Shown here piece by piece: positions 43,700 through 55,224 of a DNA stretch of 64,000 nucleotides. The notes below the pieces were generated by a model. That model was not told where the DNA came from and did not search any database. It saw only the letters and a list, made by a program, of their open reading frames with translations. The position numbers were made by a program, and so were the translations under genes. The stretch is from Euryodendron excelsum. Lineage: Eukaryota; Streptophyta; Magnoliopsida; Ericales; Pentaphylacaceae. How positions within the stretch are numbered: position 1 is the first letter of the stretch; each line of letters begins with the position of its first letter. The stretch covers positions 30,471,336 through 30,535,335 of the forward strand of contig CM065381.1 in the NCBI GenBank assembly GCA_033060915.1. The letters run 5' to 3'.

Positions 43700-46117
43700 T
43701 GAGGATAGGAATTCCTACATCCTAGATATGTTAAAGCCGAGGCTCGCCTAAAAGAAGAGCTTTTCGATCACGAGGACATGGGCTGGGGCATCTATGAGCC
43801 AAAACTGCCGAACCCACCATTTGAATTCAACGAAGGCGATCTGGATAGCTTGTTTGCAGAGATTGAAAAAAAGGAAGCCAAAAAAGAAAAAGCCAAGGAA
43901 AAGTCATCGCAAGCCTCTGAAGAAGGTCTGGTTATGAAATCCCAATAAGGCGAGCAAGAGAAAACTGACCAACTAAAGGAAAGCCAGCAGCAGTCCCAAG
44001 AAGGGATGCACAACCCCACCGACCACGCTAAAGAAAAAGAAGGAAAAGGAGGAAGCCCTGGTTACATTATGGCTGTTGATCTTTGCCACCCCGCAGTTGA
44101 CTCATCAATTCGCCCAACACAACCAAGTGAAGAAGCCGGCAAATGGAGCATGGAGGAGGCAAGCGTGGTCCCAAAGCCTACCTGAAGAAGTGATTACCAA
44201 AGGGATGTTCTTCTACCAAAATTTGTCTTTACTTTCCTGTTAATCTTTGTTTCGTTAACTCTACTTTCATCTTTTGCTAATCAAGAGCTCATCATATAAA
44301 CAGAACTTTTGAAATGAAAGAAGCTGAAATTTGCATTTATCATCTTTGGTACTTGCTTTTTCTCATAATCTTCCTTTTTTGTTGTTATGCCCTAACTTGA
44401 AAGGAGGGATGGTACGTGTATCCTCGCCTAGGGGGACCATTTCTGATCCAAAAGAAAGATAGCAAAAGGAAGGAAAGGGAGTGTGTCACAAAAAAGGTGG
44501 CTTCCAAAGGACGCCAAGGCAAAGCAGTCAGCAGTTAGACCCTCGAAAGGAGGAGAAGCCCTCATTTCAAAATCCCTGGAATAGCAAACATAACTCCCTT
44601 GGTTAGCCTACTCGAGCCACAAGTAATTTTCATTTAAATACCCTAACCAAGAACCACCCTCCACACTGGGGCAAGTGCAAGTAACAAAACATTTAAGCTA
44701 ACTCCTGTTTGTTTTAAAGGATAACACCAAAAGCTCTAAAATTGAACTTCATGGTCTAAGCAATCTTGTTTGAAAGGAAGAGGGGCCATCTATTTTGCTA
44801 CCATATAGTTAAAAGAACACTCTTTGAAAAACCTCTTTTGAGCCAAATTATATTCCTTCGAAAAACCCATCCTAGTGATCACTCCCTGCAATGGGCAAAA
44901 GCAAACTCGGAAGAAAAAGTGACAAAAAGGAGCATGGAGAGAAAGAAGGCCCCCTCCTACATCGAAAAAGGAGGGAAACAAGGCAATACTCCAAAAAAAA
45001 AAAAAAATGAATGATGATGAAAATAAAATAACGATTGATGTCTCTTGAGAGTCAATAGATTGCGCAAGCAATCATACTGGGGCAAAAAACTAAAGGAAAT
45101 GATGAGTCCTATATGGGCATAAATTCGTACAAGGAAGGGAAGAGAGAAAAAAGGAGGGAGATAGAGAAAGAAGCCTGCAGACAAAAGGAAAAGACCTGAA
45201 AAGGTGATCACCAGTAAACCTTAGAAACCACACCATGCTTTGAGCCATTAATACCCTTTCCTTCAAAAACCCACAATCTGGTCACATTACAACCCATAGA
45301 AAGTCCCTTCAAATCAGGGAAGATTGCTTAGTCTAAACAAGTTTAAGAGGAAATTGCGATATCCGAAAAAGAAAAGGGAACAAAGCAACAAAAGCTTACT
45401 CAAGGTGGTTCTGGTTACTATCACCCTAAAAAAAAAAAAAAAAATTGTTTAAGCCTGGATACCCCTTCATTCATCACCCATTACCTAGCCTACATTACGG
45501 TCCAAAGTAAAGTCTTCTCGGATTGAGGATGGAAACTGCTCGCTCCTTTACTAAAGGCTACTTCGACTGTCACCTGAAGAGTCTACCAGATCAAACATAA
45601 GGCCCCTGAGAGAAAATCAATTGAGCGACAGTTCCTCAAATAAGAGAGAGAGGGGTCGGATCCAAAAATGAAAACCCTAGGAATGGGGCGACTACTATCT
45701 TGCCATGACAGGAAAAAGGCGCAACAGAAAGGGGAATCTCCAAATAAAGAGCAAAGTGCCGAAATGACAATTTCCGGGGAATGCCCGATCTACCTTTAGA
45801 CCTGTCCTCATAAAGTCATATGCACGCCTGTGCACCCTACTTGACATGTGCAATAATGCACCCACTTTTTTCACGTCTGCTTAAAGTTTGCACATATCCA
45901 CCATTTCTTATGCATACCATGATTTCTGTACCCCAGTGTTTGCATTCATACCCATCATATACCCACATAACATATATGACGAGACAAGAAGGAAGAAATA
46001 ATCATCATCGCATGCAAGAAACAAAAATAATGTACGTACAATCATCATATAGTCATCATCAATGAGGACCAACATACGGCCTCAAAAACATAAAACAATA
46101 CAGCCAAACTAGCTAAA
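43700..46117 (+). other. Internal spacer without pol
   Basis: Degenerate sequence where pol would be expected. I see no YVDD box, RNase H or DDE motif on either strand. Short tags such as ACTGGGGCAA recur (44664 and 45077). It may be decayed coding sequence or a structural spacer. Confidence 0.5.
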
Positions 46118-46740
46118 CTACAACTGTGTCAACAGATAAAAAGGGGCGCCGCAAGGAGCAGGGTCGTCATCCAAGTCAAAGTTGCCTATATCCGACACAT
46201 ACGGAGAGAGCTGGCTGGAGGAAGCTCCCGCGTTAAAAGGACCCTGACCAAAGAAAAAGACAAAAAGGGAAGAAGAGCTAGCATCAGAACATAGGAGATG
46301 CATAAGGAACATGAAAATAATGAACCATAAATAACATACCCAATGGGTTTCCATCAGAGATATGCGGGCAGTCAGGGCCTCCACCTCAACACGATACAGA
46401 TCTCGTGCGTGGCAAGCTGCTAGGTACTCCTCCTCAGATACAAAGCCCTGAGCTCGATGCCAAAGCTCCACCACCTCATGGCCGGCCACCTGCCCTTCGA
46501 CCAACAGATCTAGCTGGGTGAAAGCGCCAAAAGATCTCGCCTAGAAGCGAGCCTCATAATTGTAAGCACTCCATTTTTGACCGCTCAACAGTTTACGCTC
46601 CTTCCAGACTTGTACTCAAGTCAATATGGACGTATTCCAATCAAAACCAACTCTCTAAAGTTTAAATCCCGTCTGTCCATTGCTTCGTGGGCCCACAAGC
46701 CCAAATAGAGGCAAAATGACCAAAATGCTCTTAGGGGCAT

Positions 46741-47115
46741 TGTCTTTTCCAATTCCAATCCCTCTCTCGAGACAGTTGATTTCTCGAGACGGTAAATCTA
46801 TTTCAATTAGGCACGTCTTTTCGAAGACGGTAAGATCCCTTTCCAATTTCAATCCTTCTCTCGAGACAGTTGATTCCTTGAGACGGTAAATCTACTCCAA
46901 TTAGGCATGTCTTTCTGAAGACAATAAGACCCCTTGCTAATTCCAATCCCTCTCTCGAGACAGTTAATTCCTCGAGATGGTAAAATCTACTTCAATCAGT
47001 CACGTCTTTCCGAAGACGATATGACCCCTTTCCAATTCCAATCCCTCTCTCGAGACAGTTTATTCCTCGAGACGGTCCGGCGCGTTTTTCCAAGAAAATC
47101 TCTTCGAAACAGTAA
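46741..47115 (+). repeat. 94-bp tandem repeat, four units
   Basis: TCTCGAGACAG recurs at 46765, 46859, 46953 and 47048 (94, 94 and 95 bp apart). Each unit holds two or three small palindromes (TCTCGAGA, CTCGAG, GTCTTTTCGAAGAC). Confidence 0.9.
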
Positions 47116-48232
47116 GTCCCATTAAACCTGTCGACCGGGACGAGACCCCAAGTCCCCTAGATGGTAGAACGGTCCACCTTTTGCGCCTGCTAGCCCGCCA
47201 ATGCAGAAATGTCCGTTTAGGCATGCCTTTCGAGAAAGTTGATTCTCAGGCGCTAAGTCCTTTTAGCAGCTTCCCGAGATCAGGCAGTCTCGGGAATGAT
47301 CACGAACTGTCAGAGTAGCAGAAATACTCGCGAACATCACAACCGTCAGAGTAACAGAAATACTCGCAGATAGGTCGATATAGAGAATTGCCAACAAACC
47401 CCTGTATCAGACGACCGCCGTCAGAGTGGCGGAAACACTCAAAACCCAGGTCAACACCAATGCCTGCTAGCCCACTTCGGTGAAAAATAACCAAACTGCC
47501 CCTAGGGCCATTTTCCAGCACATTTCTCGAAAACGCATTTGAGTCTTCAGAATGGTAATTCCAACCTTCCAAGATTGTCTTAAAAGTAATCCGGCATGAT
47601 TAGGTGCCTTCTAGTCAGTTTCGGGCCAATTCCGAGACTTTCCGATCAAGATGACCATTTTGCCCCTAGGCATCTGAACGCCCCAAGAACCACACTGGCT
47701 CTGGGTATCAAACTGGTAACCTTCTGAGATTGCTTCTTATAGTATTCTCAACCTTCCTTTACCTTTCTGGATCATTATGAGTCAGTTATGGCAAACCCGG
47801 TGTGAAATGACTGTTTTGCCCCTAGTAGGCCGGTCTCCTTTTCCGACCATACCGGCTTTGGGTATCAAATCGGCAACCTTTGGGAATATCCTAAATAATG
47901 TTCCCAAATCTCATGTCTTCTTCTGGGACAGTCCGAGTCCGTCCCGGCAGCTTCCCGATCCGATTGACCGTTTTGCCCCTAAAGGCCCGGTTAACTCTTC
48001 CGACACATCCTATCCTCAATTTTCAAGTCAAATACCTCCGGAACACTATTCTAAGTGTTCCTGCTCTTTTTTGACCTTCCGGGTCATTCCCGATCTCCCA
48101 AACTCCTTCCTAGACTTTTCGAAGTCACTCCTAGTGAAGCTAGGCTTAAAATTGCATGGTAGTTACTAGTACAGACGCCCAAATCTAGTCAAAGATATGT
48201 TGCTTGCCGACCTTAATAGTTTCCTAATTGGC

Positions 48233-48331
48233 TGGTGCCACTAGTAGTGGCGCCAAGCCAATATTTGGCGTGGCGCCACTCCTAATGGCGCTAGAAGCAT
48301 TTTTGGCCTAGCGCCACTACAACAGGTGCCA
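48233..48331 (+). promoter_or_regulatory. Three 23-bp palindromes at exactly 38-bp spacing
   Basis: Imperfect palindromes with arms TGGCGCCACT(A) and TAGTGGCGCCA are centred at 48244, 48282 and 48320. The last centre is 27 bp before the TATA box at 48347. The sequence is unrelated to the subfamily I palindromes, but position and period agree. Confidence 0.75.
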
Positions 48332-48346
48332 GGTCTATCCTACCTC

Positions 48347-48354
48347 TATAAATA
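48347..48354 (+). promoter_or_regulatory. TATA box of subfamily II LTR
   Basis: TATAAATA in the context CTACCTCTATAAATACAT, at the same place relative to the palindromes as in subfamily I. Confidence 0.7.
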
Positions 48355-49219
48355 CATAGCCTCTTCCAGCGTAAAGGAGGTCCGCACACTTAGTCTAAAA
48401 ACCCTAAAATTCGATATACAAAGCTCGAACACTTCAAAAACCCTAGCTTCTTTAGGTTTTCCAAACCCTAGCCACCATATACAAACCCTAAGCCTCATAT
48501 ACACTTATACACACCCTATACACTTATACACTAGCCTCCAACCCTCCATTGAAGACTTGAATTGCTGCAATTACGAAGATTTGAAGACCGAAGACGAGCC
48601 CTCGAAAATCAAGACTGAAGTGAAGCGAAGACTGAAGAAAAATAAGGCGCGCAAAATAAACAAGACACAAGGTAGGCTTTCGTTTTATGTTTCTGCACTT
48701 CCCCCTCTCTCTTCTCTCTCCTAACCCACTTGGGTTTTCTCTATTTTAATCCCTATCTCTTCCCCCCCCCCCCCTCCCCCTTTCTTTGCATGCTTGAAAC
48801 AAGGGGACTCCCGGTCCATGTGTAAAATTAGATTATTGGAGGGTCACCGTGTCGGGGGCTTTCCTTTAGGCTAACCGGAGACCACGTGGGTTTGGCCCCT
48901 TGATTATGTGGTGAAGCCTTAACCTTGTATGTTCACGACCCCAAATTTGCATTGTGCATATCATTATCTTGCATCTCTCCAAAATCGTTTTCAAACTCGT
49001 TTTCAAAATTTGCATTGAACTTGTTTTCAAAATTGCATCAAAATCTCCTTTTCAAAAACTTGTTTTTAAAATCACAATTCTAGGGTGATTCCAGCCTTTC
49101 CATGGCTAGGGTTGCTTTAAGAAAGTGTTACATTTAAAGTGACTTTTATGGTCCATATTTTCAAACCTTTGTTATTTTCAAAACCACTTTCCTAAAGTGG
49201 TTCTAGCCTTCTTATGGTT

Positions 49220-50740
49220 TAAATTGCTTTAGGAAAGTGTGACATTTTTATACCTTCTAAAAAACTCTCTTTTCAAAAGTTTCTTTTCCTAAAAATCTCT
49301 TTTTCAACATACTTTCCTAAAACTTTCCTTTTCAAAGTTGTTTTCAAAAACTCCTTCCAAAAATCTATTTTTCAAAACTCTCTTTTTCAACTCCTTTCCA
49401 AAATCCTCTCCTCAAAATTCACTTTCTAAGAACACTCCCTAAAAATCTTTCCAAAAACTCTCTCCAACAATCTTCTACCAAAATCCTTTCTAAAAACTCT
49501 CTTCCTAAAATTTTCCTTCTAGAAACTCCTCTCTAGGATTTTCTTTCTAAAATCTCTTTCTAAAAACTCTATCTTCAAATTCACTTTCCAAAAACTCCTT
49601 TCTAGGTTTTCTTTCCAAAAATCTCTGTTTCCAAAAATCTCTTTTTCTTGATGCCCAAGTCAAGCCTTAGAATTTACAATTAGGAAACCCTAATTTTCTT
49701 TCCAAAAATATGGTTTTCAAACTTGCCTGAAAACCTAGGTTTTCAAAACCTCTTGTTTTCTACATCAAAACTATACATATTTCCAAAACTTATTTTCTAC
49801 GTCAAAACTATACGCTTTCAAATCTAGGGTTTCTAAAACATCCTCTTCCAAATCCTTGTCAAATCAAATCTTCCCTCTAGAAAATCAAATCCAATCTCCC
49901 ATTTAGAAAACTAGATCCTATCCTCCGTTTTTGGAAACAAAATCAAACCTTCCCTTTTAGAAACAAAATCCAATCCCTTCCTAATCCAAATCTTTCCTAG
50001 TTCAAATCCTTCCTAATCCTCTACTTTCCTAAATCTTAAGTTTCCAAAACTTGAACATAAGAATCTTTCCTAAATTTTAAAACTCAACTTCCACATCTTT
50101 CTTAATTCAACCATTTCCTAATTCTATCTCTTTTCAAATCTAAGTTTTCAAATCTTTCCTAAACTCAACCTTTCCTAATCTCAAGATTTTCTAAAACTAA
50201 AACTCTAAAACTTTCTAAATCTTAAACTTTCTAAATTTAAAATCGTTCTAAATCCAAAACTTTCTAAACTCAAAACTTTCTTACTTTCAAAACTTCCCTA
50301 TTTCAAAACATTCCAAATTCGAAACTTTTCTATTTTGAAAACTTTCTAAATTCGGAACTTTCTTAAGTTAAAACTTTTCTAAATCAAAATTTTCCTAAAG
50401 TGAAACCTTTCCTTTTTTAAAACTTTCCTAATTCCAAAACTTTACTAATTCCAAAACTTTCCTAAGACGAAACTTTCTAAAATGATACTTTCCTAATTTG
50501 AACATTTCCTAATTCGAACATTTCCTAAATCCAATTTTTTCAAATCTTCCAAGTCCAACATTCGAGTCAATTCTTTTCGAAAATCTTTCCAAGTCAAATC
50601 TAATCTTTCTTTTCTAAGTTCCTAAGTCTAGGTTTCCTAAAACCAAGTCTTTTAAACCAATCTTTTCAAATCTTCTAATCAAAGTTCAATCTCTCAATCT
50701 TCCAATCCAATTTCCAATTTAATCTCTTTCTTCCAAATCA
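49220..50740 (+). repeat. Low-complexity CTTTCCTAAAA-type repeat block
   Basis: About 1.5 kb built almost wholly from variants of CTTTCCTAA(A)TTC and CAAAAC, with no fixed period. The reverse LTR of the same subfamily carries the complementary block at 57390-58088 and 63036-64000. Confidence 0.85.
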
Positions 50741-53219
50741 ACTCTTCTATTTTCAATTGGACTCTTGTCCGAACTACGACTGACCTGATTCCTCCAAAAG
50801 AATACGTAGGCAACCCCCATGGGTGCAGTCACAATATTTTTCAAATTTCTAATTTCACAACCTCTTTCAAATCTCCAATTCTACAATCTTCTTCAATCTC
50901 CAATTCCATATCTATTTCAAGTTTCTAATTCCAAAAATCTACTTTCAAATCTCCATTCTTAATTTCTAAAACTTTTCAAATCTATCCTTTCAAGTCTCTC
51001 TTCTAAAATCAAATCAAATTCTTCTATTCCCAAATCTATTTTCAAATAAAGTTTTTCTCTTGCATTTGCATATCATGCATCATATCTTTTCAAACATTGT
51101 TTTCTAAAGTGGATAGGATTAAACAATAGTTAGTTGAAGACTCTCATTGGTGAATCTAGGGTAGATTGACATGTAAGTACCGAAAGGGCGGGATAGGGTG
51201 ATGGCTTAGTGCGTCTTCCCTACACGTAACCAACCTCCGAACCTAGGATCACTGTTTTCGAAGACCAAAACGAAGTTATTTTTCAAAAAAAGGCTAAATA
51301 TTTTTCAAAGGTTGCCAAACAACCTGTTTTCTTAAAAACTCTCTCTTGAGGAGGTATTTCCAAAAACCTTTTCTAAAACCCTAATTGTAGTTTTCGGATT
51401 ATGCTTAGTTTTTAGGTGACCTAACTCACCTTAATCAAGTTAGGTGGTGACCCAAACTTTTTCCAAAAGCCCTTTGTTCAAATCAATTTTTCAAATCAAA
51501 GCTAGTCGCACTCATTCTTCGAGGAGTGTGAGTTCTAATGAGAGAGTACATTATTTTTCCTGCTTGTGTGTGTATTCCTCAAGTGCGAAAAATCTAGGTG
51601 CGACAATAATCCAAATCCGGCAGAAGCAGGAACCACTCACCAGGAACCCTGACTATATAAGGGATCTCTACCCCGACCCAATAAAGTCCAAACATATACA
51701 GGGGAGGATCCGTGGCCACGCGGAAGGTAGTATGAAGCTGCCGCCAGTGATGCTCCTCGAGATACGTCTCCCATAACACAGGGCCCCTAAAGGTGATCCG
51801 CGACCTGGATAAAAGGATGACGTCCCTTATGTCGGCATACTGAGTGGACCGGTGGTAGGGTGCCCAGGTCACATCCCGAGGCATCAACAACTCCAAGTTA
51901 GTTGTGAGGGCTACAAAATCCATGAGCAAGGATTGCTGCACTACTTGCTGCCTGGCCCATAGCGTGGCCAGCAGAAAGGCATCGCCTGCTAACACTTCCG
52001 GTTGGCGAACTGGCAAATACTCATAATTCTACCATACCAGAAATGGCCAAAAGCTCGTCAAGCCCCCCCAAGCCCCCGATGTCCTCACTCTCATCCCTCG
52101 TAAGAATCAGGGGAAGGTGAAAGCACCCCAATCAGCATAGTCTAAAGTGTCCAGATCAGCTACTAGGCTCACCAGAGACAATGGGACCGTTGACCTATTG
52201 TTATTGCAAAAGCAACTAAAGACGACGTACAGCACCAACCGGTGCCTCATAATAGCCTGGTCATCTGGTGAAGGCTCAAAAGCAAAGGCTGTCTCGGTTG
52301 AGCATAAAAGTGAAGTTGGGAAACTCGAGGCCCCAAGCCCTGGCAATCCTAAGAGAAGACGGGCCTCCTCCAGAGACACGTCCCGCAAAGAGATCGAAAC
52401 CCCTCCGAAAGATAGCCTAGTAAGCATAGCCCAGTCCTCAAGGGTAGGCCCCAACTCGAAACCCACCAAGTGAACGATCCCTATCTCCCTAAACCATCGC
52501 TCCAACACCCCCGTAGCAATCTCGTGATCGAGTCTGTTCGTCTGCAGGGTTATGAAAGTACCAAAACCGATCCAATGCAAAAAGTCTTGATAGGATGGAG
52601 CAGACGCCTGCATAGCCCTCAAGGCCGAGATGCTGGCCCCCTAAAGGAACTGTGGGTAGATGATGGCATCCGACCGTAACGTGAATACAGGCTCGGGTGG
52701 AACGCCAAATCATGTAGCGGGGGAATATCAGGAATGGCTAGCTGGTCATCGATGAATGAATGAAGTATCTCTCTGTCTGTCCCGAACGGAGGCTATACCG
52801 TATCCTGTCCGGGGGTCCACGGATGAGTCAGCCTCATCCTCAAATCTCTCATCGGGAGCCGCCGAAGGCTACCCCATCACGGAGCTCTCGCTAGAAGCTG
52901 TCTTGCTCGAAGATCGTTGTGACCCATAGCGGTCGCCCCGAGGGGAACCAACTCTACCACTACTCCGCGCAGAAACACCCCTGCTGCCTCCTCGCACTAG
53001 GCCATCCCGACCACTGCTCCGAGCTGAACCACCCCGGTTGCTACCCCTAGCCAAGCTACCCCGGCTGCTACCACCCTCCTCAAACTTTATCTGCGGCGCC
53101 TTCCCGTGGCGCCTCCTGTCCGGCCCGTCCCCCCTGGCCTCTAACATCTTGAAAAATGACAACATTCAAGAGAATCAATCAATCACTATATGTAAAAAGC
53201 GCGAAGATAAATGCGTCAA

Positions 53220-53345
53220 TGTATATACAAAAAAATAAAAAAAAAAAGAGAAGAAAGAAAAGAACAAAAAAAAAAAAAAAGAGAAAAAAATATAGAAGAA
53301 AAAAAAAAAGAGAAAAGAAAGAAAAAGAAAAAGAAAGAAAAAGTG
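53220..53345. repeat. Polypurine (AAG/AAAAG) tract upstream of antisense ORF
   Basis: A nearly pure A/G run on the plus strand reads as a long polypyrimidine tract on the antisense transcript, shortly before its start codon. Confidence 0.85.
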
Positions 53346-53379
53346 GAAGGGCAAGAGCCCCACCTATCACTGTTAAGAG

Positions 53380-54250
53380 ATTTCTAACGGTTTTCAAGCT
53401 TTTTCCTCAAAAAGTTTGGTTTCGAAATGTCAAAGCCAGTTTTTCAGGTTTTCTCCTTCAAAAACCCTAGTTCAAAAAATTTTCTAAGGGTTTTTTAAGC
53501 TTTTTCCTCAAAAAGTTTGGTTTCGAAATTCCAAAGCCAGTTTTTCGGGTTTTCGCCTTCAAAAACCCTGGTTCAAAAGTTCTTTAATGGTTTTCAAGCT
53601 TTTTCCTCAAAGGGTTCGGTTTCGAAATTTCAAAACTAGTTTCTCGGGTTTTCCCCTTCAAAAGCCCTGTTTTAAAATTTTTTTAACGGTTTTCAAGCTT
53701 TTTCCTCAAAAAGATTGGCTTCGAAATTCCAAAGCCAGTTTTTCGGGTTTTCTCCTTCAAAAACCCTAGTTCAAAAGTTCTCAAACGGTTTTCAAGATTT
53801 TTCCTCAAAAAGTTCGGTTTCGAAAGTTCAAAGCCGATTTTTCAAGTTTTCTCCTTCAAAAATCCTAACTCAAAGATTTTCTAATGGTTTTTGAAACTTT
53901 TTCACAAAAGAATCTATTATTTAGACTTCGAACCGGTTCTCGGGTTTTTCCCATTAAAAGTCTCGTTTTAAAAATTTCAAACCAGTTTCTTAGGATTTTT
54001 CCTTCAAAAGCCTTGGTTCCACATTTTTACGATTTTTTGAGCTTTTCCTTCAGAAAGTCCCATTTCAAGGGTTTAACGGTTTCTTGGGCTTTCACCTTCA
54101 AAAGCCATGTTCTTCAAGTTTTCTAAAAATCAGTTTCCCGGGGCTTTTCTCGTTCAAAAATCTCACTCCCAAAAATTTCTCTAAAATTGCGGTTTCTTCG
54201 GGGTTTCTCTCTCAAAAGCCCCTTTCTCAAAAAGGATTTGCCTTGCGGAA
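53380..54250 (+). repeat. ~99-bp tandem repeat, six clear units and degenerate ones
   Basis: The anchor CAAGCTTTTTCCTCAAAAAG recurs at about 53396, 53497, 53596, 53695, 53794 and 53893 (101, 99, 99, 99 and 99 bp). Copies become degenerate to ~54250. Each unit has two related halves (CTTTTTCCTCAAAA and TTTTCTCCTTCAAAA). It lies between the antisense ORF and the 3' LTR, the region of Tat/Ogre elements known to hold tandem repeats that seed satellites. Confidence 0.9.
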
Positions 54251-55104
54251 AGGTTTTAAAGCTAAGTGATAAAATTTTTAAAAATTTCAGTAGAGTTTCG
54301 CCTTAAAAAGTCATCACCCCAAAAATCCACAAGTCATAAACACAGCCCAGATCAATCCCAGACTTTTCACCACATCAGTCAAAATAATGTCACCCCACAA
54401 CTTGCGTCCTGTCCTCAAACACGAATTTTAGGACAATTCTTTCAGCTTCCAAGATTTTTCGGTCTCAGTTTTATTTCCAAAATTTCACAAAAATTTCCAG
54501 AACGTTCGAGAGTGTCACCATAATTTTTCAAAAATGTTCTGTGATTTTTCGACCATCAATGGGACCCGTTTTCTAATTTTCTTTAATTTCTCCTATTTTT
54601 CATAATTTTCAAAAATCTAAAAATTCAAAATTTTTCAGAAAATTACGAAATTTCATACATTCGTTCTACACATTTTTCTAAGGTTCTCGATGCAAAAATC
54701 ACACACAAACGGTGAATGTCCAAGCCTGCGGAGGCAATTTTTCAAGTCTCGCAGGAAATCCACTCTCATAAACATGAAAAATCATTCAAAACGCGCTCAA
54801 ATCTCCACCAAATCACAAAAGCAATCCGATCATTGTGTTCTAAACATCCTAAAACATAGGGTTACGCACATCATTTGCAAAAAACAGCGATGTATACATC
54901 AAACTCAAAGAAACTGTCAAAAACTAACCTTTAAAATTCTCCAGCGAAAACGAAGCTTTCCGGCTAGAATCCAGTGACGATGACGATCCTCGGCACGTGC
55001 CCAACATCTCCCAAGACTCCTCTAATGATTTTCGAGCAAAATCCTTCAGAGAAAATCCCGAAATCAACTAAAGACTCGAAAACGCAACACTGAAAATGCA
55101 AACC
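54251..55104. other. Non-coding region between repeat block and antisense promoter
   Basis: AT-rich with CAAAAATTTTC-like runs. No coding signal was found. If the antisense promoter at 55112 is real, this is antisense leader (5' UTR or intron). Confidence 0.45.
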
Positions 55105-55111
55105 TGCTCTG

Positions 55112-55117
55112 TTTATA
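55112..55117 (-). promoter_or_regulatory. Putative TATA box of antisense transcript
   Basis: On the minus strand TATAAA sits in GGCATATAAACAGAGC, the composition of a plant core promoter. It points toward the antisense ORF that starts ~1.95 kb downstream, and it stands ~13 bp below the nearest palindrome. Confidence 0.55.
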
Positions 55118-55129
55118 TGCCACGGGCTG

Positions 55130-55224
55130 GCGCATGTAGCAGATGCGCAAGCACAAGAATCCAACAGGCGTATGTATTACATGCGCAAGGCTTAAAACAC
55201 GAAGCGCGCATGTAACACATGCAC
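55130..55224 (-). promoter_or_regulatory. Three 19-bp palindromes at exactly 38-bp spacing before the antisense TATA box
   Basis: GCGCATGTAGCAGATGCGC (55130-55148), GCGTATGTATTACATGCGC (55168-55186) and GCGCATGTAACACATGCAC (55206-55224) have centres 38 bp apart. The motif is the same as in the subfamily I LTR promoter. Confidence 0.75.

Larger units (their letters stand above)
46561..51605 (+). repeat. Solo LTR (5045 bp), Tat-type subfamily II, inside the antisense ORF
   Basis: It starts TGTAAGCACTCCATTTTTG and ends CTAGGTGCGACA. The 5-bp duplication ATAAT is perfect (46556-46560 and 51606-51610). Removal restores the reading frame of the antisense ORF. Sequence is closer to the reverse LTR at 56523 than to the host LTR. 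Inside are 94-bp repeats (46741-47115), promoter palindromes (48233-48331), a TATA box (48347) and a ~1.5-kb low-complexity block (49220-50740). Confidence 0.93.
46118..53165 (-). pseudogene. Antisense extra ORF with plant-mobile-domain-like protein, split by a solo LTR
   Basis: On the minus strand a frame runs from ~53165 (ATG at 53147 is an alternative) to a TAG near 46118, interrupted by the LTR at 46561-51605. Frame is conserved among the segments 53165-52869, 52622-52107, 52016-51611 and 46555-46118. The N-terminal ~95 residues are Arg/Ser/Gly-rich. The core (LERWFREIGIVHL, LEDWAMLTRLSFGG, then YEYLPVRQP) resembles the plant mobile domain (aminotransferase-like, PF10536), seen in plant transposons and known as an extra ORF of Tat-lineage elements. 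In-frame stops occur near 52866, 52640, 52105, 52030 and 46545, and a frameshift is likely near 52760. A 96-bp GT-AG segment (46339-46244) may be an intron. Function in the element is unknown. Confidence 0.8.

Noticed and set aside
52147..52473. 108-residue open frame on the plus strand
   Set aside because: It is the shadow of the antisense plant-mobile-domain ORF, whose residues are recognisable.
53156..53470. Lys/Arg-rich open frame
   Set aside because: It is a translation of the polypurine low-complexity tract.
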